17,848 bases of DNA from CADEEN01 sp963740395. Lineage in GTDB: Bacteria > Pseudomonadota > Gammaproteobacteria > Burkholderiales > Burkholderiaceae_C. The notes beneath the pieces were generated by a model. That model was not told the origin of the DNA and did not search any database. It worked only from the letters and a program-made list of their open reading frames with translations. Location of the stretch: assembly GCA_963740395.1 (NCBI GenBank), contig CAVUEP010000078.1, positions 1 to 17,848 on the forward strand. The letters run 5' to 3'. How positions within the stretch are numbered: position 1 is the first letter of the stretch; each line of letters starts with the position of its first letter. The position numbers and the translations under genes are program-made. Below are positions 9,377-17,421 of the stretch, in pieces.

Positions 9377-10582
9377 ATGACAGCCCGCCGCACCCAGGTC
9401 GTGATCATCGGCGCCGGCCCCGCCGGCTTGTTGCTGGGGCAGTTGCTGCACCGCGCGGGCATCGACGCCCTCATCCTGGAGCGCAAGACCGGCGACTACG
9501 TGCTCGGCCGCATCCGCGCCGGCGTGCTCGAGCAGACCACCTGCGACCTGCTCGATGCCGCCGGTGTCGGCGAACGCATGCACGCACAAGGTCTGCCGCA
9601 TGGCGGCTTCGAGCTGTGTTTCGGCGGCCGGCGCCATCGCATCGACATGCACGCCCTGACCGGTGGTCAGCAGGTCATGGTCTACGGCCAGACCGAGATG
9701 ACACAGGACCTGATGCAGGCGCGTGCGGGTGTCGGCGCCGAGACAGTGTACGAGGCGCTCGACGTCGCGATCCACGATTTCGACACCAAGACCCCGAGCG
9801 TGACCTACACCCACGCCGGCCAGGCGCACGAGGTGCGCTGCGACTTCGTCGCCGGCTGCGACGGTTACCACGGCGTGAGCCGCGCCAGCGTGCCGCCGAC
9901 AGCGCTCTCGATCTTCGAGAAGGTCTACCCCTTCGGCTGGCTCGGTCTGCTGTCGGACACACCGCCGGTGTCGCACGAGCTGATCTACTCGAACCATGAA
10001 CGCGGTTTTGCGCTGTGTTCGATGCGCTCGCCGACGCGTTCACGCTACTACGTGCAATGTTCGCTCAAGGACAAGGTCGAGGACTGGAGCGATCAGCGCT
10101 TCTGGGACGAACTGCGCAAGCGCCTGGACGATCAGGCCTCGCAGTCACTGGTCACCGGGCCGTCGATCGAGAAGAGCATTGCGCCGCTGCGCAGCTTCGT
10201 GGCCGAGCCGATGCGCTTCGGCAGCCTGTTCCTGGCCGGCGACGCGGCCCACATCGTGCCGCCGACCGGTGCCAAGGGCTTGAACCTGGCCGCCTCCGAC
10301 GTCGGCTTCCTGTCGCGCGCGCTGATCGAGCACTACGCGCAACGCGACGACCACCGGCTCGACCACTATTCGCAGAACTGCCTGGCGCGCATCTGGAAGG
10401 CCGAGCGGTTTTCCTGGTGGTTCACGAACCTGACCCACAAGCTGCCCGAAGGTGGCGCGATCGGCCGCAAGCTGCAAAGGGCCGAGCTCGACTACCTGGT
10501 CAGCTCACGCGCCGCCGCCACCACGATGGCGGAGAACTACGTCGGCCTGCCGTTCGAGGCAGCGGCGCCCGCCCGGACCTGA
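9377..10582 (+). CDS. pobA: 4-hydroxybenzoate 3-monooxygenase (PobA/PHBH)
   Basis: PobA is a class A FAD monooxygenase that uses NAD(P)H and O2 to convert 4-hydroxybenzoate to protocatechuate in the cytoplasm. The 401 residues contain the FAD motif GAGPAG (12-17), the CDGYHG motif (D162-G163) and AGDAAH (287-292). With an offset of three, all classical Pseudomonas PHBH substrate residues are conserved: Y204 (Y201), S215 (S212), R217 for the carboxylate (R214), Y225 (Y222) and Y388 (Y385). This makes the specificity call strong. The start at 9377 (MTARRTQVVIIGAGP) fits the family; in-frame ATGs at 9368 and 9341 would add 3 or 12 unusual residues. The gene follows rdhA by 94 bases on the same strand. 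No pobR regulator lies nearby. Its last 46 bases overlap the convergent hydrolase gene. Confidence 0.95.
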   Translation: MTARRTQVVIIGAGPAGLLLGQLLHRAGIDALILERKTGDYVLGRIRAGVLEQTTCDLLDAAGVGERMHAQGLPHGGFELCFGGRRHRIDMHALTGGQQVMVYGQTEMTQDLMQARAGVGAETVYEALDVAIHDFDTKTPSVTYTHAGQAHEVRCDFVAGCDGYHGVSRASVPPTALSIFEKVYPFGWLGLLSDTPPVSHELIYSNHERGFALCSMRSPTRSRYYVQCSLKDKVEDWSDQRFWDELRKRLDDQASQSLVTGPSIEKSIAPLRSFVAEPMRFGSLFLAGDAAHIVPPTGAKGLNLAASDVGFLSRALIEHYAQRDDHRLDHYSQNCLARIWKAERFSWWFTNLTHKLPEGGAIGRKLQRAELDYLVSSRAAATTMAENYVGLPFEAAAPART

Positions 10583-11373
10583 GCGGCACTGCCTGGCGGC
10601 GCCTCGTCCCAGGCCAGTGTGCGGTGATCGAAGCCGACGGCAAGTGTCGGCTTGACGATGGCGAAGTATGGCGACACATCGAAGTCGCGTGGCACGAACA
10701 GGCTGTGGTGGCGCACATGCAGGATCTCGTCGACGCACTCGCTGCAGCGTGGGTCGCTCGACGGCACCGATTCGATGCGCGGCAGAATCGGGTAGCGCAC
10801 CGACTGGAAAGCGAGTGCGATGAGCGTCGAACAGATCGCACGCGTCGGGTCGCCGCTGCCCAGCGCCAGCATGCGGCGGCGCCAGCGTGAGGGCACTGGC
10901 GGCATCGGCAGCAGGTAGCGCGCCAGATCGACCACGTTCTTGACGTCGTACGGATCGCCCATGTGCCCGATCGCATAGCCGGTCACGGCCGCAACGTCTT
11001 CGGCGCTCAGCCCGACCGGCCGGCAGACCCGGCTGTTCAGGCCCGCGAACTCGTCCAGTCCCACCGCACGCACGCCATGGCGGATGTCGGCCTCGACGAA
11101 GCAGGCCGACCGGCCCTGGGCATCGAGCAGCCCCGGCCGCTCGCCGACGAACAGGGCCGCATGCGACCAGGTCGACTGCGTCAGGTACTTGATCGCCACG
11201 CTGACGCGCGTGCGGCCTTCGACCAGCAGCACGTCGCCCGGGCGCAGGCAGGCCATCAGCAGGCCCGGGTCGGCCGGTGCCGCGCTGCCGGTGCCGACCC
11301 TGTCCTTGCTCAGGTAGCGCGTCAACTTCGCGCCGAGCCAGCGGGCCAGGGAGTCTGCCAACGGGATCGTCAT
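10537..11373 (-). CDS. YiiX/YebB-like permuted NlpC/P60 cysteine hydrolase
   Basis: This 278-residue protein matches the circularly permuted papain-fold (YiiX/YebB-like, 'lipo-like') family. The order is LRPGDVLLVEG (43-53), then SVAIKYLTQSTWSHAALFVG with the catalytic-type His71, FVEADIRHGV (E94), and much later RAICSTLIALAF with the candidate nucleophile Cys181. HHSLFVPRDFDVSPYFAIVKPT near the C terminus is also family-typical. Members are thought to be thiol hydrolases acting on lipid or peptidoglycan amide/ester bonds; the substrate here is unknown. The ATG at 11373 is chosen; a TTG five codons upstream (11388) is possible. The last residues, after TLAWDEAPPG, extend beyond the conserved part and lie antisense to the pobA 3' end. 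Confidence 0.85.
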   Translation of the reverse strand: MTIPLADSLARWLGAKLTRYLSKDRVGTGSAAPADPGLLMACLRPGDVLLVEGRTRVSVAIKYLTQSTWSHAALFVGERPGLLDAQGRSACFVEADIRHGVRAVGLDEFAGLNSRVCRPVGLSAEDVAAVTGYAIGHMGDPYDVKNVVDLARYLLPMPPVPSRWRRRMLALGSGDPTRAICSTLIALAFQSVRYPILPRIESVPSSDPRCSECVDEILHVRHHSLFVPRDFDVSPYFAIVKPTLAVGFDHRTLAWDEAPPGSAAQVRAGAAASNGRPT

Positions 11374-11500
11374 GAGTTGAGGGAGCAAGAGCCGTGGATT
11401 GCGGATGTTCGCAGGCGCGGCCGATCGCCGACAGCCCGCCCGTCACTTCACTGTCTGCCCGGCGGCCCCGTTCTGACATCGCCAATGGGCGGCCGAGACC

Positions 11501-11530
11501 GGAACCTAGGGAAACCCCGGGGTGTAAGGA
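11501..11530 (+). promoter_or_regulatory. Candidate ECF-sigma-type promoter for the bufferin operon
   Basis: GGAACC (11501-11506) is followed after 16 bases by TGTAAG (11523-11528). GGAAC is the classic -35 of extracytoplasmic-function sigma factors and the spacing is right. Bufferin operons in other proteobacteria are often under such control. A start of transcription near 11533 would leave a leader of about 85 bases before bufA. The spacer holds an 8-bp palindrome, CCCCGGGG (11515-11522). No sigma or anti-sigma gene is in the window, so the controlling factor is unknown. Confidence 0.4.
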
Positions 11531-11617
11531 AGCGCCATGCTGAACCGCCTAAGCAGCACGAAGCCAGGGCATCGACCCGGGTTTCGACTCCGATTCACCC
11601 ACTCCATGGAGACGCTC

Positions 11618-11925
11618 ATGACTGCATCCCTCACGCCAAACCTCCCTGCTGTCGCCCTGGCCCTTGCGCTCGGCGCCGCATTCACCGTCCTGCCCGCGGC
11701 GGCAGCCGATGCCGACCGACAAGGAGAAGTGCTTCGGCGTCGCCCTGAAAGGCAAGAACGACTGCAAGGCCGGCGCCGGCACCACCTGCGCCGGCACGTC
11801 CAAGGTCGACTACCAGGGCAACGCCTGGTCGCTGGTCCCCAAGGGCACCTGCGAGAAGACCGCGTCCAAGACCTCGCCCGACCGGCTACGGCCAGCTGGC
11901 CGAGTTCAAGGAGAAGAAGGGCTGA
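11618..11925 (+). CDS. bufA: BufA1-type bufferin precursor (DUF2282), two apparent frameshifts
   Basis: This is a small exported precursor of about 101 residues after frame repair. An N-terminal signal peptide (VALALALGAAFTVLPAAAA) is followed by a Cys-containing core: KEKCFGVALKGKNDC, then AGTTCAGTSKVDYQGNAW and VPKGTCE. The four cysteines and the KVDYQGNAW segment are characteristic of DUF2282/BufA1 bufferins. In this family of ribosomally made, modified peptides the MNIO enzyme BufB, with BufC, converts cysteines to thiooxazole-type groups, and the product sequesters copper in the periplasm. The ATG at 11618 has GGAG six bases upstream. One-base gains near 11715 and 11877 break the frame. 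The stop at 11923 shares its A with the bufB ATG (TGATG). Confidence 0.87.
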
Positions 11926-12798
11926 TGTGCATGCCTCGAAGTTGCCGGCGTCCAGCCGGGCTCGGGCTCAAGCCCGAGCACTTCCGGGCCGTGCTCGACA
12001 CGCGGCCGGACGTCGGCTTCTTCGAGGTGCACGCCGAGAACTACATGGTCGACGGCGGGCCGATGCACCACTGGCTGACGCGCATCCGCGCGGCGCTACC
12101 CGCTGTCGCTGCACGGCGTCGGCCTGTCGATCGGCGCCGAGCGGCCGCTCGACGAGGCGCACCTCGACCGGCTGGCGCGCTCTGATCGACCGCTACGAGC
12201 CGGCCGTCTTCTCCGAGCACCTCGCCTGGTCCAGCCACGGCGGGGTCTTTCTCAACGACCTGCTGCCGCTGCCCTACGACGCACGCGACGCTGCAGCGCG
12301 TGTGCGAGCACATCGACCGGGTGCAGGACGCGGCTGCGCCGCCGCATGCTGCTCGAGAACCCGGCGACCTACGTCGAGTTCGCGGCCTCGACGATGAGCG
12401 AGCCGGAGTTCCTCGCCGAAGTGCTGCGCCGCACCGGCTGCGGCCTGCTGCTCGACGTCAACAACGTCCATGTCTCCTGCACCAACCACCATCGCGACCC
12501 GCTGGCCTACATCGACGCGCTGCCGCTCGACGCGGTCGGCAGATCCACCTGGCCGGCTTCGCGCAGCGACCTCGACGGCGCCGGCGCGCCGCTGCTGATC
12601 GACAGCCACGGCGCCCCGGTCGACGACGCCGTGTGGGCGCTGTACGCCGCAGCGTCGTCGCAGCGCCTCGGACCGCTGCCGACGCTGCTCGAGCGCGACC
12701 ACGACCTGCCCTCGCTGGCCACCCTGCTGGCCGAAGTCGGCCAGGCGCGCGAGCTGATGGCGCCTACGGTCAGGCCGCGCTGGCCGAGACCGCGTGCA
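11925..12798 (+). CDS. bufB: BufB, MNIO-family (DUF692) RiPP-modifying oxidase, about eight apparent frameshifts
   Basis: MNIO enzymes are TIM-barrel, multinuclear non-heme iron oxidases that modify cysteine residues in RiPP precursors. Across the shifting frames one reads GLGLKPEHF, GFFEVHAENYMVDGGP, YPLSLHGVGLSIG, VFSEHLAWSSHGG, MLLENPATYVEF, GLLLDVNNVHVS, QIHLAGF and LLIDSHGAP, and then LLERDHDLPSLATLLAE. This is the full set of His/Asp/Glu/Asn metal-site motifs of the family. Shifts occur near 12099, 12179, 12292, 12333, 12542, 12563 and 12760, and probably 12797, where removing one C creates a TGA at the expected end. The repaired length is 289 residues, normal for BufB. The exact N terminus (ATG 11925, ATG 11931 or GTG 11928) is uncertain because the first 12 residues are not conserved. 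Confidence 0.85.
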
Positions 12799-12805
12799 GC
12801 GAGCC

Positions 12806-13587
12806 ATGCACACCGACTTCGCCGCCGCCCTGCTCGACCCCGCGCGACCATCGCCGCCCGGCCTCGTCGCCTGGAACGGCTCCGACCCGGCGGCGCGGCT
12901 CGCGGTCTACCGCAACAACGTGGTCAGCTCGCTGGTCGAGGCGCTGGCCGACAACTGCCCGGTCGTGCGCGAGCACTGGTCGGCGAGGCGTTCTTCCGCG
13001 CGATGGCCGCGGTCTTCGTGCGCCAGGCGCCGCCGCGCTCGCCGATCCTGGCGCACTACGGCGAGGGCTTCGCCGACTTCATCGCCGCCTTCGAGCCGGC
13101 CGCAGCCGTGCCCTATCTGGCCGACATCGCGCGCCTCGAGACGGCGCGCATGCGGTCGCTGCATGCCGCCGACGCTGCAGCACTGAGCGCAGCCGATGCC
13201 CGCTCGGCGCTGGCCGACCCGGACCGCGTCGGCGATCTGCTGCTGCACCTGCATCCGTCGGTGATCCTGCTGCGCTCGCCCCATGCGATGGTGTCGATCT
13301 GGGCCGCCCACCAAGGCGACGACGCCGCGGCCGAACTTGCCACGCTCGAGGTCGAAGCGGCCGAGGATGCCCTCGTGCTGCGCGACGGTCTGGACGTCAT
13401 CGTGCTGCGTTTGCCCAGTGGCAGCGCCGAATTCCTGGGCGAGGTCCTCGCAGGTGGCGCACTCGGCCGCGCCACCGCAGCCGCGCTGCAGGCCGAACCC
13501 TGTTTCGATCCGGGCCAGCTGCTCGCGCTGCTGCTGCACCACGGCGCGCTGACCTCGATCGACCTTCCCGGGAGACCCATCGCATGA
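12806..13587 (+). CDS. bufC: BufC/HvfC-like partner protein (DUF2063 N-terminal domain), one apparent frameshift
   Basis: The protein starts MHTDFAAALLDP and continues with LVAWNGSDPAARLAVYRNNVVSSLVEALADNCPVV, the signature of the DUF2063 domain. It then reads LVGEAFFRAMAAVFV, PPRSPILAHYGEGFADFI, YLADIARLE and, in the C-terminal half, a second domain rich in Ala/Leu. BufC-type proteins pair with the MNIO enzyme and help it bind its precursor. A one-base loss near 12977 (CC read as C) splits the frame; repair gives 260 residues. The stop at 13585-13587 overlaps the doxX start in an ATGA arrangement, indicating translational coupling. Confidence 0.87.
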
Positions 13588-14105
13588 ACACGAGCACCGT
13601 CCGCCCCTTGCCCACCGTCGCCAGGGAATCCATGCCGAGCCGCTTCGTCCACCAGGCCATCGAGTGGCTCGGCCGCATCCCGCACAGCCTGATCGCCTTC
13701 GTCGCACGCTTCTCGATCGCGGCCGTGTTCTGGAGTTCGGGCCAGACCAAGGTCGAAGGTCTTGCGATCAACTTCGTGAACGGTGAATTCGCACTCGGCT
13801 GGCCGCGGCTGTCGGACTCGGCGCTGTCGCTGTTCCAGTACGAGTACAACCTGCCGCTGATTCCGCCGGAGCTGGCCGCACCGATGGCGGCCATCGCCGA
13901 GCACGTGTTCCCGATCCTGCTCCTGATCGGCCTGGCCACGCGCTTCTCGGCGCTCGCCCTGCTCGGCATGACGATGGTGATCCAGATCTTCGTCTACCCG
14001 GGCGCCTATGCCACGCATGGCACCTGGGCTGCGGTGCTGCTGTTCCTGATGGCGCGCGGGCCCGGCGTGTTTTCGGTCGACCACTGGATCGCGCGCCATC
14101 AATGA
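13584..14105 (+). CDS. doxX: DoxX-family membrane protein of the bufferin operon
   Basis: The intact 173-residue protein has about four hydrophobic segments (around 36-52, 99-118, 121-138 and 146-162) in the DoxX arrangement. Typical features are ARFSIAAVFWSSGQTKVEG after the first helix, the LFQYEYNLPLIPPELAA loop, and the closing QIFVYPGAYATHGTWA and GPGVFSVDHW motifs seen in the DoxX proteins that accompany bufABC. DoxX-like proteins are membrane components often linked to redox or quinone processes; their exact part in bufferin function is not settled. The ATGA overlap with bufC and the repaired frames make this a four-gene operon. Its stop faces the convergent ATPase gene with essentially no intergenic space. 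Confidence 0.85.
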   Translation: MNTSTVRPLPTVARESMPSRFVHQAIEWLGRIPHSLIAFVARFSIAAVFWSSGQTKVEGLAINFVNGEFALGWPRLSDSALSLFQYEYNLPLIPPELAAPMAAIAEHVFPILLLIGLATRFSALALLGMTMVIQIFVYPGAYATHGTWAAVLLFLMARGPGVFSVDHWIARHQ

Positions 14106-14807
14106 GCCTTTGGGCGCCGCGTCGCTCGCGATGCGGCCGTCGACTAGCTCGATCACGCGGTCGCAGCGCCGTGCCAGGCGCGGGTCGTGCGTGACGACCA
14201 GGAACGACGTGCCGACCTTCGCGTGCATGTCGCGCAGCAACCTGAACACCTCGTCCGACGAGGCGGTGTCGAGATTGCCAGTCGGCTCGTCGGCCAGCAC
14301 CAGGGCTGGCTCGAGCACGAGCGCACGCGCGATCGCCACGCGCTGTTGCATGCCGCCCGACAGCTCCGACGGCCGCCGGTCCATCGCCGCGGCCAGGCCG
14401 ACGCCTTCGAGCAGCGCGCGTGCGCTTTCGCGCAGCGCGGACGTCACCACGCCATCACGCGCCATCGCCGGCAAGGTGACGTTTTCGAGCGCCGTGAAGG
14501 CCGGCAGCAGGTGGTGGAACTGGAATACGAAACCGAGTGTGTTGCGCCGCATGCGTGTCAGCCCGTCGTCGTCCAGGTCCTGCACCACCTCGCCGGCGAG
14601 CCGGTAGTGACCGGCAGTGGGCCGCTCGAGCAGGCCGAGCAGGTTGAGCAAGGTGCTCTTGCCGGAACCCGAGGGCCCGATGAGGGCGGCGAACTCACCG
14701 CGCGTGATCTGCAGGTCCAGGCCATGCAGCACCTCGGCCTCGCTCGGCAGCCCGAGGTTGTAGGACTTGTGCACGCCCTGCAGCGTGACGAGCGCTTCGC
14801 CGTTCAT
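14099..14807 (-). CDS. ABC transporter ATP-binding protein (LolD/MacB type), 3' end uncertain
   Basis: The ATPase has Walker A GPSGSGKS (44-51), Q96 in the Q-loop, the signature LSGGMQQR (149-156), Walker B LVLADEP with D173-E174, and the switch histidine H207 in VVTHD. The DEPTGNLD string places it among the LolD/MacB-type ATPases of mechanotransmission exporters. It starts 7 bases after the permease stop, so it is the third gene of an adaptor-permease-ATPase operon. As written, its frame has no stop at the family length and stays open, antisense to doxX and bufC, down to 13113 (564 residues). Removing one base near 14120, in the same GAC-G-CG context as one hppD shift, gives a TGA at 14101-14099 and a 235-residue protein of normal size. 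I give that end as the likely one. Confidence 0.85.
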
Positions 14808-14814
14808 CGAGTTC

Positions 14815-16032
14815 TCACAAGCGGATCGCCTGCGCCGGGTCCATGCGCGCAGCCCGACGCGCCGGCGCCAGCGCGGCAAGCACGCCGGCGCCCAGCGCCA
14901 GCCCTGCGACCTGCAGGGCCAGGCTCGGCGGCAACGCAATGCTGAACAGCGGCAGGCCATCGGCGCCACGCACGAAGGTCGTGAAGAGTTCGATCATGGC
15001 GAACGACAGCGCAATGCCACCCAATGACCCGAGCGCGCCGACCAGCGCCCCTTGCAGCAGGAAGATGCGCATCACCTGGGCGCGCGTCGTGCCCATCGCA
15101 CGCAGGATGCCGATCTCGCGCTGCTTCTGCACCACCGAGACCACGAGCACACTGGCGATGCCCAGCACCACGACCATCATCACCACGACCCGTATCAGCA
15201 AGGTGCTGATGCTCTGTGCGTTGAGCGCCGACACCAGCTGGGCATTGCTCTCCTGCCAGCTCTCGACCTTGGCCGGCCACTCGCTGGCCATGTTTTCGGC
15301 CATCGTCTGCGCCACCCAGGGGTCGACCAGCTTCAGGTCGATCTGGGTCGCCCCGCCGGCCAGGTCAAAGAGACTCTGGGCCGAGCGCAGCGGGACGATC
15401 ACGGTGCGCTGGTTGAGCGCCCGCACGCCAAGGTCGACCAGCCCGGTCAGGCGAAACGTGTCGATGCGCTCACCAGTGGTCAAGGTCAGGCGGTCGCCGA
15501 CGCGCAAGCCCAGGTCGTCGGCCAGGGTGGTGCCGACGATGGCTTCGCCCGGACCGAGTCTGAGCACTCCCGCCACGCGTTTGTCGGCCAGGCCGATGAT
15601 GCGGTCGTAGCGTTCGAGCTCGACGCCGGTCACGGCCACCGAACGGGTGGCCTCGGCGCGGCGCGCGAGCGCGGCGCCGCTGACCTGGGGCGAGACTGCG
15701 GCCACGCCGGGCCAGGCTTCGAGCCGCGCCATCAACGGCATCCAGTTGGCCAACGAACGCAGACGCTGCGCACGCGGCTGGGTGTCAGCGAAGGCGGGCG
15801 AGCTGGCGCTGCGTTCCAACACTGGCAGCACGCGCTCTTCGAGCGGCGTCAGCGCCACATGGGCCTGCGCACCCAGGGTCTTGGTCAAGGTGTTGTTCTG
15901 CAATCCGGCCACGAGCGCCGAGACGTAGGTCACCACCGCCACGCCGGCCGCCACGCCGACGATGATCAAGAGGCTCTGGAACCGGCCTTCGCGCAGGAAG
16001 CGCACGGCCACGGTGAGTTCGAAGCGCCCCAT
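14815..16032 (-). CDS. FtsX/MacB-family ABC transporter permease
   Basis: The 405-residue protein has the type VII ABC permease layout. It starts MGRFELTVAVRFLREGRFQS, followed by a first transmembrane helix at about 20-42. A large periplasmic MacB-like core domain follows (to about 280) with GVELERYDRIIG and GEAIVGTTLADDLGL. Then come TM2 with VVSVVQKQREIGILRAMG, the FtsX-family coupling motif, TM3 (about 325-350) and TM4 ending APARRAARMDPAQAIRL, the usual FtsX C terminus. The start at 16032 is family-like and lies 13 bases after the adaptor stop. Such permeases do not pump substrate through the membrane themselves but transmit ATP-driven motion to a periplasmic partner, exporting molecules from the periplasmic side. 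The substrate is unknown. Confidence 0.9.
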   Translation of the reverse strand: MGRFELTVAVRFLREGRFQSLLIIVGVAAGVAVVTYVSALVAGLQNNTLTKTLGAQAHVALTPLEERVLPVLERSASSPAFADTQPRAQRLRSLANWMPLMARLEAWPGVAAVSPQVSGAALARRAEATRSVAVTGVELERYDRIIGLADKRVAGVLRLGPGEAIVGTTLADDLGLRVGDRLTLTTGERIDTFRLTGLVDLGVRALNQRTVIVPLRSAQSLFDLAGGATQIDLKLVDPWVAQTMAENMASEWPAKVESWQESNAQLVSALNAQSISTLLIRVVVMMVVVLGIASVLVVSVVQKQREIGILRAMGTTRAQVMRIFLLQGALVGALGSLGGIALSFAMIELFTTFVRGADGLPLFSIALPPSLALQVAGLALGAGVLAALAPARRAARMDPAQAIRL

Positions 16033-16045
16033 GCTCACGGGCCGT

Positions 16046-17353
16046 TCAGCGCGACGCGCCGGCGCCCATGGCGCTGTTGATTCCGTCGGCGCCCGAAGTC
16101 CCGGCGACCGCCTGGCGCTGGGCGTCGGCCGCATCGAGCACGCGCACACGCACCTTCTGGCCCACCGGGAGCGTCGAGTCGAGCAGCACGGTTTCCCCCT
16201 TCGCGAGGCCGCTTGTGACCTCGACCTGGTCGAGCGTGCGCAGCCCGAGCTGCACTTCGCGCGCACGTGCGTGGCCGTCCTCGACCACCAGGACCACGGC
16301 CCGGTCGACGACGCTCGACTTCAGCGCGCGCAACGGCAGCACGATCGCCGCTTCTCGCGTCCCGGTTACGACCTCGACCGACAAGGTCATGTCCTCGCGC
16401 AGGAAGGCCGGCGCCTGTGCCACCGCGAAGGTGACCTCGACCGCCCCACGCAGGGCGTCCACGGCCGGCGCCAGGCGCAGCAGGCGCGCATCGAAGGCTT
16501 GCCCCGGGTAGGCGTCGGCCACCACGCGCGCCACCTGGCCGACCTGCAACTGGCTCAGGAAACGCTCGTCGACGAGGGCCACGAGCTCGGTCGGCCCATT
16601 GACGACCATCGTCAGCAGGGTGCGCCCGGGCTGAACGATCTGGCCAGGCTCGACCTGGCGCTGAATCACCTGCCCAGCGCCTGGTGCGCTCAATTTGGCC
16701 TGGGCCAGCCGCGCCTGCGCCGCCTGAACCGCGGCCTGGGCCGACGCTTGCTGGGCCTGTGCGCTGTCGGCCTCGGATCCACCTTGTGCGTTGGCGCTGA
16801 CGTTGGCGTTCGCCGCCGCGCGCTGTGCGCGTGCGATGTCCACGGCCCGGCGCGCCTCGTCGAGCCGCGCCGCACTGATGAACTTGGCGGCCAGCAGTTC
16901 CTGAGAGCGCTCCAGTTCACGCTCGGCCGCGGTCAGCGAGGCCTCGGCCTGCGCGAGAACGGCGCGTGCGCTCGGGTCCGCCACACGGCGCTGGCTGAGC
17001 GTGCGCGCCTGGGCCTGGCGCAGATTGGCCAGGGCCTGGGCCAGCGCCGACTGCAATTCGTCGGACTCGAGCGTCAGCAGCGGCGCACCTGCAGCGACGC
17101 TGTCGCCCTCGCGCACCAGCACCTCGGCCACGCGGCCGGTGAGGGTGCTGCCGACGTCGACCCGGGCCCGGCTCTGCACGCGTGCGCTGAACTGCAGGCT
17201 GCGCTGAAGTGGCTGAGCGCTCACCTGCACGGCGTCGGCCGGGCGCGCACGCGGCCAGACCCAGAACGCCGCGGCCAGCGCCAGCAGCAGTCCGGCAACG
17301 GCCAGCCAGCGCCAGCGCCTTGTCCTGTGGGGTGAAACATTGCTGGGGTCCAT
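16046..17353 (-). CDS. Periplasmic adaptor (membrane fusion protein, HlyD/MacA-like)
   Basis: The 435-residue protein starts MDPSNVSPHRTRRWRW and has one N-terminal membrane anchor (about 15-34). A lipoyl/biotinyl half-motif follows (GRVAEVLVREGDSVAAG.PLLTL). A long Ala/Gln/Arg-rich coiled-coil hairpin (about 95-225) leads to the second lipoyl half, APGAGQVIQRQVEPGQIV. Beta-barrel and membrane-proximal domains close the protein (VVLVVEDGHARAREVQLGLR and GLAKGETVLLDS). This is the MacA/DevB-like adaptor that links an inner-membrane exporter to an outer-membrane channel. No outer-membrane channel gene is seen in the window. It is the first gene of the operon, 68 bases after the gspB stop, and the last 12 or so residues are poorly conserved. 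Confidence 0.9.
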   Translation of the reverse strand: MDPSNVSPHRTRRWRWLAVAGLLLALAAAFWVWPRARPADAVQVSAQPLQRSLQFSARVQSRARVDVGSTLTGRVAEVLVREGDSVAAGAPLLTLESDELQSALAQALANLRQAQARTLSQRRVADPSARAVLAQAEASLTAAERELERSQELLAAKFISAARLDEARRAVDIARAQRAAANANVSANAQGGSEADSAQAQQASAQAAVQAAQARLAQAKLSAPGAGQVIQRQVEPGQIVQPGRTLLTMVVNGPTELVALVDERFLSQLQVGQVARVVADAYPGQAFDARLLRLAPAVDALRGAVEVTFAVAQAPAFLREDMTLSVEVVTGTREAAIVLPLRALKSSVVDRAVVLVVEDGHARAREVQLGLRTLDQVEVTSGLAKGETVLLDSTLPVGQKVRVRVLDAADAQRQAVAGTSGADGINSAMGAGASR

Positions 17354-17421
17354 GGTCGCCTTGGCGAGGCGCGTTGCCGCTCCGTCGCGATTCGAGGTTT
17401 GATGTTCGTGTCCGGGCAAGT

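Noticed and set aside
12300..14105. A 601-residue protein joining BufB and DoxX
   Set aside because: Its middle is Arg/Pro-rich out-of-frame translation of bufC. The true bufC frame (12806-13587) is strongly family-like.
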